Assembly: GCA_965202955.1 (NCBI GenBank)
Contig: OZ241871.1
Span: 930,001-994,000, forward strand
DNA from: Bin5 sp034422415
Lineage (GTDB): Bacteria > Chloroflexota > Anaerolineae > Caldilineales > Caldilineaceae
Reading direction: 5' to 3'
DNA length: 64,000 nucleotides
Position 1 is the stretch's first letter; every line of letters begins with the position of its first letter. This document shows, in pieces, positions 1-5,944 of this stretch. The translations under genes and the position numbers were made by a program. The notes beneath the pieces were generated by a model. The model was not told the DNA's origin. It saw nothing but the letters and a program-made list of their open reading frames with translations, and made no database searches.

Positions 1-1893
1 CTCTTCTGGCTGGGCTGGACCCTCTTTGACCGGGAGGAGAGCGGGCAGCCTACGCCGTGGCGCGGCCTGGTAGTCGGCGGGGCGGCCGCGGGCCTGCTGG
101 CCGTATCCGTCAGCCAGACATTCATCGGGCGGGCGGGGGTCAGGGCCAATTTCCTGCCCCTGTTTCTCTGTCTCTGCCTTGCCCTGCTCTGGTCGGGTTG
201 GAGGCGGCGAAGTTTTGGGCAGGTCGCGCTGTCAGGCGCGTGCGCCGGGCTGCTGCCGTATACCTATATCCCGGCCCGTTTCCTGCCCTTTCTGTTTCTC
301 CTCTTCGGTCTGAGCTTTCTGCCTTCTATCGCCCGCGGTCAGGATGGAGGCGGGAGAGGGGAAGGCGACAGCTGGCCGCGCCGCCTGACGCAGCTGCTGT
401 TGCGCCTGCGCCCCTACCTGCCGATGTGCGGCCTTTTCCTCGGTATCGCCGGGCTGGTGGCCGCTCCGATCGTCCTCCACTTTCTCCTGCATCCCAACCA
501 TTTTTTCATGCGCAGCGACCAGGTACTGGTCTTCAGCCCCGATCGCAGCCAGGGAGAGCCCCTCGGCGCCTTTTTGGGGAACATCTGGAGACACCTGCTG
601 GCCTTCGGGTCGCGCGGCGACTGGAGCCTGCGCCACAATGCGCCCGGCCGGCCGATGCTGACGGCATGGGAGATGGTCCTGTTTCTGTTCGGCGCGGGGA
701 CGGCCATCCGGCGCCGGCAGAGGCCCGCCCACCGTCTGCTGCTTCTCTGGCTTGTCATCCTGTTCCTGCCGGCCGCGCTGGCGATTGAAGGGGTCGATTC
801 GGCCAGTTTTCTGCGCATGATCGGGGTTGTGCCGGCCGTCTATCTGCTGATTGGGGTCGGTCTGTGGCAGGCCTGCCGACTCTTCAGCGCGCAGGCGCGC
901 GCGCTGCCGCAAGGCGCGGCTGTTTTCTACGCGCAACGGGCCAGGGGCGTTGCGATCGCGCTGGGCATTGCGGCCGGCGCGGTTGTTGCGGTCCAGGGCG
1001 CGACGACGTATCGCATCTACTTCCAGGAGCTGGCGGCCGGCTCGCGGTACTACAGGGCGTTCCACGGGGAGTGGAAAGGTGTCGCCGCCACGCTGAGCGC
1101 ACTGCCATCCGAGACGGGCACGGTCTATCTGCTGCCCTACAAGCCCCAGGCGAACTTCGGCTTCAGATACCTTTACCAGGGGGCGGCGCCGGCCCTCTTT
1201 GTCGATGCCGAAGCGCTTGACCTGCCGCTCATGGTCGAATCGGAGCTGAGGGCAACTGAAAACATCTCTACTGTAAAAGCATTGGAGTGGAAGGACTCTC
1301 TTGGACGGCTCGATCGCAACCGGTATCTCCTGGGGCTCCTCGACAAGTACGGCCACAAGCGGGGGCGCGACGAGCACCGCAATTTCAGCGTACACAGCTA
1401 CACGGAGGTCGACCTGGAGAGCCCGTGGACGCTCTACGACTCGCTGGAACCGCGTACGGTCCGGTACGACGGCGGTATCGAGCTGCGGGGCGTTGCCCTG
1501 GGCGTGGGGAGAGAGCAGCTGCCGTCGCAGGAGAGGATCACGCTGGCGGAGGACCGTTCGCTGTGGGTGGCTCTGCAGTGGCTGACCCAGCCCGACCTGG
1601 ATGTCGATTACGCAGTTTCTCTGCGGCTGCACGGTCCCGGGGGCGCAAGCCTCTATCAGAGGGACCAGAGGCTCATTCTGGCAAGGCTGGACTACCGGCA
1701 CACGAGCGGCTGGCCGGCGGGAGAGGCGGTCGATACGCTGGTTCGATTTCCCATCCCGTCCGGCCTGGCGGCGGGCGACTACGAGCTGAGGCTGATCGTC
1801 TACAACGCCGAAACCCTGGTGCCGACGGTCGAGATCGGTGTGTGGGCGCCTGAGCTGGTCCTGGCGCAGATAGGGCTGGCGGACCCCCCCTGA
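1..1893 (+). CDS. Polytopic membrane glycosyltransferase-like protein (GT39/ArnT type), 5' end cut by window
   Basis: The frame is open from base 1 to the TGA at 1891, so the start lies left of the window; about 630 residues are visible. The N-terminal 320 or so residues form many hydrophobic spans with short loops, including the stretch LLPYTYIPARFLPF, a pattern I associate with Chloroflexota GT39-like mannosyl- or arabinosyl-transferases using lipid-linked sugars. The last 300 residues are largely soluble and beta-rich, so probably extracytoplasmic. The Asp/Glu-containing catalytic loop of GT39/GT83 enzymes would lie in the missing N-terminus, so the reaction cannot be assigned. It converges with the secreted-protein gene ending at 1907. 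The membrane protein call is firm; the glycosyltransferase call is inference. Confidence 0.7.
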   Translation, partial: LFWLGWTLFDREESGQPTPWRGLVVGGAAAGLLAVSVSQTFIGRAGVRANFLPLFLCLCLALLWSGWRRRSFGQVALSGACAGLLPYTYIPARFLPFLFLLFGLSFLPSIARGQDGGGRGEGDSWPRRLTQLLLRLRPYLPMCGLFLGIAGLVAAPIVLHFLLHPNHFFMRSDQVLVFSPDRSQGEPLGAFLGNIWRHLLAFGSRGDWSLRHNAPGRPMLTAWEMVLFLFGAGTAIRRRQRPAHRLLLLWLVILFLPAALAIEGVDSASFLRMIGVVPAVYLLIGVGLWQACRLFSAQARALPQGAAVFYAQRARGVAIALGIAAGAVVAVQGATTYRIYFQELAAGSRYYRAFHGEWKGVAATLSALPSETGTVYLLPYKPQANFGFRYLYQGAAPALFVDAEALDLPLMVESELRATENISTVKALEWKDSLGRLDRNRYLLGLLDKYGHKRGRDEHRNFSVHSYTEVDLESPWTLYDSLEPRTVRYDGGIELRGVALGVGREQLPSQERITLAEDRSLWVALQWLTQPDLDVDYAVSLRLHGPGGASLYQRDQRLILARLDYRHTSGWPAGEAVDTLVRFPIPSGLAAGDYELRLIVYNAETLVPTVEIGVWAPELVLAQIGLADPP

Positions 1894-1906
1894 CAGGAGG
1901 GCCGGC

Positions 1907-2530
1907 CTACCACTGCTCGTGCGTGATGTTATGGATGTGGTCTACCGTGTACACATAGGGCTTGTCGATGTCATGGGGCGGCCTGTCGGCGTAGAAGGTG
2001 CTGACGCGCAGTATATGTTTGGAGGGCAGATAGTCGATACTGACCGCCTTGCCGGTGAGCGGATTGCGGCCGCTGTAGATCGAGGCCGACTCGCCTTCCG
2101 GATAGGTTGCGGCCAGCTCGGCGAAGGAAGGGACCCAGGGACCGAAGTATGTTTTGCCGTCGGCGCCAACGAAGTAGACCTGCAGTCCAGCGCCCACTTT
2201 GCACAGCTGCACCGGCGTGGCCGGATGGAAGACGATGCGATTGGGGGCCAGGGCGGCGCGGATTTCGAGTTCGGTAAGGGTCGGGTTTGTCGTGGGCGCG
2301 GGCGCGGGCTCTCCGGGCTTTGGCGTGGGCCGCGGCGTTGGCGTGGGCCCCGGTGTTGGCGTTGGCGTTGCCGGCGCCGGCGGCAGCTCATGCGGATCGA
2401 ATACATCGCCTGTACTACCTATCCCCTGCTGCGCCGCCGCGGTGGCCGACCAGGCAACCACCAGCACAAAGGTCAACAGGCATAGCGCCACGATGTAGCT
2501 GTATTTCCCTGATCGGGTGCCACCAGTCAT
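1907..2530 (-). CDS. Small secreted protein, paralogue 1 (signal peptide, Thr-Pro linker, C-terminal conserved domain)
   Basis: I chose the ATG at 2530 because AAAGGAG lies just upstream; an alternative start 26 codons earlier would put a charged leader before the signal peptide. Residues 10-33 form a signal peptide ending near ATAAAQQG. A TPTPTP/PTP linker follows, then a domain of about 110 residues ending in Trp. Its marks are GADGKTYFGP, NPLTGKAV and DYLP. The same domain ends two further proteins here (3021-3692 and 10954-11628), so this is a local paralogous family. I do not recognise it. The extracytoplasmic location follows from the leader and linker; the function is unknown. Stands alone on its strand, about 490 bases from its nearest paralogue. 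Confidence 0.8.
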   Translation of the reverse strand: MTGGTRSGKYSYIVALCLLTFVLVVAWSATAAAQQGIGSTGDVFDPHELPPAPATPTPTPGPTPTPRPTPKPGEPAPAPTTNPTLTELEIRAALAPNRIVFHPATPVQLCKVGAGLQVYFVGADGKTYFGPWVPSFAELAATYPEGESASIYSGRNPLTGKAVSIDYLPSKHILRVSTFYADRPPHDIDKPYVYTVDHIHNITHEQW

Positions 2531-2855
2531 GAAATCCTTCTCTCCTTTCGACCTGCCTGATTCTTTGCAAAGCGCGCGCAGGCGAACAGGGCAAACCTGC
2601 CGGATCATTATAAACCTTCCCCTCTCCTTTCGGTAAAAGCGGAGAGCGGTCCGATCATCGCCATGCCTGTAACCGGCCCGGAGGCGGTACGGCAGGCCGC
2701 AGAACAGTAATTCAACTATACTGCCGCCTGTTCGTCAATATCGGGCGGGGGGGGAATTCAGGGCAATCGCATCTGAATCCGGACGCCAGGATATCCCACG
2801 AAGGGCGCCCACAAGGGGCGCCCCTACCGATTTTCAATCGTTTTCGGCCAAAAAG

Positions 2856-2931
2856 GGAGCGCCGGCTGCGGAGGAGGCCGGGGCATCCATTGTTGGCAAG
2901 AGGAGCGCCGGCTGCAGAAGAGGCCGGGGCA
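2856..2931. repeat. 30-bp imperfect direct repeat in the intergenic gap
   Basis: Two 30-bp copies (2856-2885 and 2902-2931) share the core GGAGCGCCGGCTGC followed by GAGGCCGGGGCA, with about two differences. They lie in the 490-base gene-free stretch 2531-3020, which also has a GC-rich 'GGGGCGCCCCTACCG' patch around 2816-2830. No coding region is convincing there. The role is unknown. Confidence 0.5.
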
Positions 2932-2943
2932 GAATAAGGCAGA

Positions 2944-2971
2944 TGCGCCAGAGGCATTTGCCCCTGGCGCA
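2944..2971 (-). terminator. Possible hairpin terminator downstream of secreted paralogue 2
   Basis: Arms TGCGCCAG (2944-2951) and CTGGCGCA (2964-2971) form an 8-bp stem about 50 bases past the stop of the leftward gene ending at 3021. No T-run follows on the minus strand, so it may only stabilise the mRNA end. Confidence 0.35.
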
Positions 2972-3020
2972 CCCGCTCCCTCCAACTGCCTCTCGTGTAG
3001 AAGACGGTTATGGGCCTTCT

Positions 3021-3692
3021 CTACCAGGCCTCGTGGGTCACCGAGTTGCTCGTGTCGATCGTGAAGGTATAGGGCTTGTCGGTGTCGTACTGCGTGTCCG
3101 GGTAGTAGGTGCTGACCCGGATCTTGCTTGCGGACGGCAGGTAGTCGATCTGGACCGACTTGCTGGTAAGGGGATTGATCCCGTTGTAGAGCAACACGCT
3201 GGCGCCTGCCGTATAGAGCGTAGCCAGCTCGCTGAAGGGGGAGAGGTAGGGTCCGATGCGGGAACTGCCGTCGGCGCCGATGAAGTAGTACTGCAGGCCG
3301 CCGCCTACGGGGCAGAGCTGCGCCGGGGTCGCGGCGTGGGCGACGATGCAGTTTCCGGAAGGCGCGCTTGGGGCGTCAGGATGGGCTGCCGCCGGGGCCG
3401 GGGTCGGCGCTGGGGTCGGCGTTGCGGCCGGCGGCAGGTTCAGATCGTCCCCCCCCGGGTTGCCATGCCCGCTCGGCGGCCCCTGGTTTTTCGGCCCCTG
3501 GTCTTGCGGCCCGTTCCCCGCCGGGTCGCCATGCCCGGCCGGCGGCCCCTGGTCTTGCGGCCCGCCCCCCGCCGGGTCGCCATGCCCGGCCGGCGGGTTC
3601 GCCAACGCGGTGCCCATCAGGGCAACGGTCAGCAGGATGGCCAGCGCCACCGCGACAGTGAGGTGGAACTTCATACGAGATGGTCGTCTCAT
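3021..3692 (-). CDS. Small secreted protein, paralogue 2 (GHGDP repeat linker)
   Basis: The start at 3692 is preceded by CAAAGGAG. Residues 8-32 are a signal peptide ending ALANPPAG. Next comes a low-complexity region of 17-residue repeats of the form PPAGHGDPAGxGPQDQG, degenerating to PPSGHGNPGG, then an Ala/Pro/Thr linker. The C-terminal domain (about residues 115-223) matches the 1907-2530 protein: GADGSSRIGP, NPLTSKSV, IDYLP, and a terminal THEAW. The family is not recognised. The signal peptide, the Pro/Gly-rich stalk and a compact C-terminal domain suggest an exported cell-surface or matrix protein. The repeats are visible at DNA level (about 3450-3605), so copy number may vary between strains. 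Confidence 0.8.
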   Translation of the reverse strand: MRRPSRMKFHLTVAVALAILLTVALMGTALANPPAGHGDPAGGGPQDQGPPAGHGDPAGNGPQDQGPKNQGPPSGHGNPGGDDLNLPPAATPTPAPTPAPAAAHPDAPSAPSGNCIVAHAATPAQLCPVGGGLQYYFIGADGSSRIGPYLSPFSELATLYTAGASVLLYNGINPLTSKSVQIDYLPSASKIRVSTYYPDTQYDTDKPYTFTIDTSNSVTHEAW

Positions 3693-3866
3693 GGCAGATT
3701 TTCTCCTTTGAATGTGAACTGAACCGAGGTTTGCACGGTCGATTCGCTTACACGAGATGCGTTCACTACCTATGACGCATCGATATTGCGGAATGTTCCA
3801 TTTAGGGGACGGGCGCGGGGAAGCGGCCGGTCGTCAGCGGCCGGTGGGCGGCGCAGGGGCGAAGCC

Positions 3867-3895
3867 TTGACAGATCGCAGATCCCATTCTACAAT
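3867..3895 (+). promoter_or_regulatory. Sigma70-type promoter of the first hicBA operon
   Basis: TTGACA at 3867-3872, a 17-bp spacer, then TACAAT at 3890-3895. It lies about 90 bp upstream of the HicB start at 3983. The same -35 hexamer and spacer length recur before four other units of the accessory islands. Confidence 0.7.
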
Positions 3896-3928
3896 CGCGG
3901 CAGCAGTGACGAACTGCTACCGCGATTG
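3892..3928 (+). promoter_or_regulatory. Long inverted repeat overlapping the -10 box of hicBA (operator or leader hairpin)
   Basis: Arms CAATCGCGGCAGCAG (3892-3906) and CTGCTACCGCGATTG (3914-3928) pair over 15 positions with one mismatch and a 7-nt loop. The left arm overlaps the TACAAT -10. HicB antitoxins commonly repress their own promoter through palindromes near the -10, so this is a candidate operator. As RNA it would also be a strong 5'-leader hairpin. Confidence 0.55.
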
Positions 3929-3982
3929 CGCATGTTGTGATCTGTTCCTCGATTCCAGTCCGCAGGAGGAAGGAGACCATCT

Positions 3983-4204
3983 ATGGCAAGAAAGCTCACG
4001 GCGGTTACTGAGCAGGAAGGCACTGTGTTTGTCTCCCATTGCATTGAATTAGACATCGCAAGTCAAGGAGTAACAGAAGAGGAGGCGCTAAGAAACCTTA
4101 ACGAAGCTGTAGGACTTTTCATCGAAGAGGCTTCGGACGAAGAGATTCAGAGCCGTCTACACGAGGGCGCGCAGGTCGCCTCCCTAGAGGTTGAATTTGC
4201 CTAG
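3983..4204 (+). CDS. hicB: HicB-family antitoxin (copy 1)
   Basis: 73 aa. It has the HicB-type partial RNase H fold: VSHCIELDIASQG (residues 17-29) followed by EEEALRNLNEAVGLFIEEA. AGGAGG lies upstream, though at a long distance from the ATG. The expected role is to bind and neutralise the HicA mRNA interferase encoded immediately downstream and to repress the operon. No C-terminal DNA-binding domain fits within the 73 aa. The stop codon overlaps the hicA start by 8 nt, exactly as in copy 2, so the pair is translationally coupled. The region is AT-richer than its surroundings. Confidence 0.85.
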   Translation: MARKLTAVTEQEGTVFVSHCIELDIASQGVTEEEALRNLNEAVGLFIEEASDEEIQSRLHEGAQVASLEVEFA

Positions 4205-4430
4205 ACTCAAAGTGCTGTCGGGACAACAAGTGTGTGGCATCCCCGAGCGTCACGAGTTCTACGAGGTAAGGCAAACCGGCAGTCACATTCTTATGCGGCG
4301 TGACTCGGTTGATTCCGCTGGGCGTAGGAAGCCGGTCACCGTCGTAGTGCCCGACCACAGAGAGTTATGCGTTGGGACGCTTTCTTCGATCATTAGGCAA
4401 TCGAAGTTACCCAGGCATCTCTTTGAATGA
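4197..4430 (+). CDS. hicA: HicA-family mRNA interferase toxin (copy 1), TTG start
   Basis: 77 aa from a TTG at 4197. I prefer this to the TTG at 4191 because the predicted protein then starts MPRL and overlaps hicB by 8 nt, matching copy 2 (13779-14012) exactly. The family hallmark is a double-stranded-RNA-binding-like fold with the catalytic His in GSH; here it is QTGSHILMRR with His30. The C-terminal strand and helix PVTVVVPDHREL...VGTLSSIIRQ are typical. It would cleave mRNA when free of HicB. The first helix (VCGIPERHEFYEV) is more divergent than in copy 2, so activity is likely but not certain. Confidence 0.82.
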   Translation: MPRLKVLSGQQVCGIPERHEFYEVRQTGSHILMRRDSVDSAGRRKPVTVVVPDHRELCVGTLSSIIRQSKLPRHLFE

Positions 4431-4490
4431 CTCCAGGCAAAACAGGAAAAAGGGCGCTTCCTGCTATACAATCGCCGTCCAGGGGACTAC

Positions 4491-4667
4491 GAGTAGCTGC
4501 TACCGCCGAGAATCAGAAGAAGGGAAATCCAGACGGAAAGACCCCATCTCGCCACGAAAGCCGACATAGCCGATTTGAAGGCTTGGCTGATGTGGCGCAT
4601 TTTGATCGGGGCGGCTATTGTTCAAAGCACAGTCGCGGCGCTGTTCAAATATCTTCCTTCAGGATAA
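4491..4667 (+). pseudogene. Decayed mini membrane protein of the 'REL..ER.HLATK' subfamily
   Basis: In the frame 4497-4667 the sequence reads REIQTERPHLATKADIADLK, then a hydrophobic segment and a C-terminal FKYLPSG. This parallels the intact genes at 5384-5566 and 16331-16540. The N-terminus continues in another frame (AATAENQ, around 4494-4520), with GTA where the ATG should be and the 'GERIAAI' block missing. A frameshift, a deletion and start loss together indicate a dead copy. Confidence 0.6.
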
Positions 4668-4729
4668 ACGCGAGAAAAGTCATCGCCGAAATCCGCACTG
4701 ACCTTCATTGGATCAAGTGGATTCTTTAA
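4668..4729 (+). pseudogene. Fragment of another mini membrane protein gene
   Basis: Up to the TAA at 4727-4729 this reads VIAEIRTDLHWIKWIL. It resembles the coil-to-membrane junction of the mini membrane proteins (compare ENRIVKWIVG at 14545-14796 and IKTELRWIKLLLIG at 14797-14894). It has no start or ribosome-binding site of its own and directly abuts the preceding relic. Confidence 0.4.
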
Positions 4730-4789
4730 GTGGCAGCGCCAGCAGCACGAATCCACTTGGTCTTAAATGTTTTCACAAGGAGTCAATCA

Positions 4790-5026
4790 GTGTCTGATAG
4801 CAACAGCCATGAACTTAACGAATACGAGGAGATGTTGGGCGAAGCGGTACGCGCCAAGACCAGGGATGAGCCATGTCCTCGCTGCGCAAATACGACCTAC
4901 TTTTTCTTAGGGCCTCCCAGGGGTCCCTGGTTAACCCTTTGTTGCCAGAATTGTGGATTCAAGTTGGAATACTTGGTTGACGTTTTGCTGGAAGGTATTG
5001 AGGCGGAGGAAAACAGTGGAGACTGA
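4790..5026 (+). CDS. Small zinc-ribbon protein of the accessory islands
   Basis: 78 aa from a GTG at 4790 with AAGGAG seven bases upstream; an upstream GTG at 4730 lacks a ribosome-binding site. It has two cysteine knuckles: CPRC (about residues 28-31) and CCQNC (about 50-54), the latter within LTLCCQNCGFKLEYL. Together they suggest a four-Cys zinc ribbon in an acidic protein. The N-terminal half resembles the protein at 16554-16844 (E/A-rich helix, then PCPRC). Its stop overlaps the next gene's GTG by 11 nt, so the two are probably co-translated. The function is unknown; binding of nucleic acid or of a partner membrane protein is plausible. Confidence 0.7.
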   Translation: MSDSNSHELNEYEEMLGEAVRAKTRDEPCPRCANTTYFFLGPPRGPWLTLCCQNCGFKLEYLVDVLLEGIEAEENSGD

Positions 5027-5306
5027 TACCCGATTTGAAAGGGCGCCTCAGGAAGTCGCAGAACGATTGGCCAGACTTGAAGAACACAGGCAACACGTGG
5101 CCACAAAGGAAGATATTGCAGAGCTAAAGGGTGTAATCGACCTAAACAATGCCGAACTACGTAGATTTATCGAGCGCACAGTATCAAAGTCCGAAATTGT
5201 CACTTTGAAAGGGTTCCTAAGAAATTGGACTGTTGGCGCGGGCATTTTTGTCCCTCTTGTGACCGCAGCAATTGTAGTCCTTCTGAATGCCCTCCTAAAT
5301 AACTAA
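5016..5306 (+). CDS. Coiled-coil mini membrane protein with HVATKEDIAELK motif
   Basis: 96 aa from a GTG at 5016 with GGAGGA five bases upstream, overlapping the zinc-ribbon gene. Residues 10-60 are charged and coil-like (RLARLEEHRQHVATKEDI, then an N/E/R-rich stretch). A single C-terminal transmembrane segment follows (GAGIFVPLVTAAIVVLLNAL, about 74-93) with almost no tail. It belongs to the local family marked by 'H(L/V)AT+.D(I/V)A.(L/V)+'. That motif also occurs in CCDC90/DUF1640-like proteins, which is only a resemblance. The predicted topology is a cytoplasmic coil anchored at the C-terminus. Function unknown. Confidence 0.7.
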   Translation: METDTRFERAPQEVAERLARLEEHRQHVATKEDIAELKGVIDLNNAELRRFIERTVSKSEIVTLKGFLRNWTVGAGIFVPLVTAAIVVLLNALLNN

Positions 5307-5383
5307 GTCCTGCTTACACCTATTAAGGAATGGTTCGCAGCGAGGCTATCGGGGTGTTTAGCAAGTGCAGTTGACAAACTGCT

Positions 5384-5566
5384 TTAGGGAAAGCAGTTCA
5401 GTACACCGATGCCGAGCGCCTGCACCGCAACGCTGATCCAGATTATCCTCCAGGTCAGCGTCGTTTCCAGTCTGGCAATATCGGCCTTAGTCGCTAAGTG
5501 TGGGCGCTCTGTTTGCAGTTCCCGTCCGATGGCGGCAATTCGTTCCCCTTCTGTCATTGTTGCCAT
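5384..5566 (-). CDS. Mini membrane protein, 'GERIAAI.REL..ER.HLATK' subfamily
   Basis: 60 aa from the second of two tandem ATGs (5566), seven bases after AGGAG. It reads GERIAAIGRELQTERPHLAT, then KADIARLETTLTWRI and a single membrane span to the end (VLNCFP). The gene at 16331-16540 has the same blocks in the same order, so these are true paralogues; a decayed third copy lies at 4491-4667. It faces the 4790-5306 pair convergently. Predicted inner-membrane protein with a short cytoplasmic helix; function unknown. Confidence 0.7.
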   Translation of the reverse strand: MATMTEGERIAAIGRELQTERPHLATKADIARLETTLTWRIIWISVAVQALGIGVLNCFP

Positions 5567-5673
5567 CATCTCTCTCCTGGCCAACGTCAACCCCGCTAGG
5601 CTGTCTTCTTAGCCACTCCCCTACCGTTGGTTCAGATTTTCCGCCTGACCCGTTGCTTTGCCTTCACTTCCGC

Positions 5674-5760
5674 CTACGTAGTGGCCGGTAGTGCCAAGAC
5701 TTTGTCGATGGCGGCATTCATCTGCTCCACATCGACCTTGCTGTCCGTGTTGTCCGTCAG
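5674..5760 (-). CDS. Possible 28-aa leader-like ORF, no standard start
   Basis: A GAGGAGG (about 5766-5772) is followed after ATATA by a CTG and 28 sense codons, ending in TAG at 5674. The peptide contains SKVDVEQMNAAIDKVLALP, which looks like an amphipathic helix. A near-perfect Shine-Dalgarno but no ATG/GTG/TTG suggests either a rare CTG/ATA start or a dead start codon. It sits between the TATAAT at 5805-5810 and the mini membrane gene 5384-5566, on the same strand. Confidence 0.25.
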   Translation of the reverse strand: MTDNTDSKVDVEQMNAAIDKVLALPATT

Positions 5761-5804
5761 TATATCCTCCTCGTTCCTCCGATTGCTAATCCGTTGCTAA
5801 CCTG

Positions 5805-5810
5805 ATTATA
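5805..5810 (-). promoter_or_regulatory. TATAAT -10 element upstream of the leftward small genes
   Basis: Reading leftwards, GGTATAATCAGG has a perfect -10 hexamer, but no TTGACA-like -35 lies 16-18 bp upstream. It would drive 5674-5760 and 5384-5566. Confidence 0.4.
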
Positions 5811-5870
5811 CCACAGACATTGACGGCGGCCTGGCCCAGTTCAGACGCCGTAGCCCTGATCGGGAGCCCC

Positions 5871-5907
5871 AAAAAAGAAACGCCCCCCGGCCGCAGCCGG
5901 AGGGCGT
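5871..5907 (-). terminator. Rho-independent terminator of the fibronectin-repeat gene
   Basis: On the minus strand a GC-rich stem (CGCCCTCCGGC pairing with GCCGGGGGGCG, one bulge, tetra-loop) is followed by TTTCTTTTTT. It lies about 40 bases past the stop of the gene ending at 5945. Confidence 0.85.
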
Positions 5908-5944
5908 CTCCACTATGGGATTGGACCTCGCGGTCCAATCCTCG

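Noticed and set aside
2280..2380. GGCGTTGGCGTGGGC-type minisatellite
   Set aside because: It encodes the Thr-Pro linker of the secreted protein on the minus strand; low complexity is explained by the protein.
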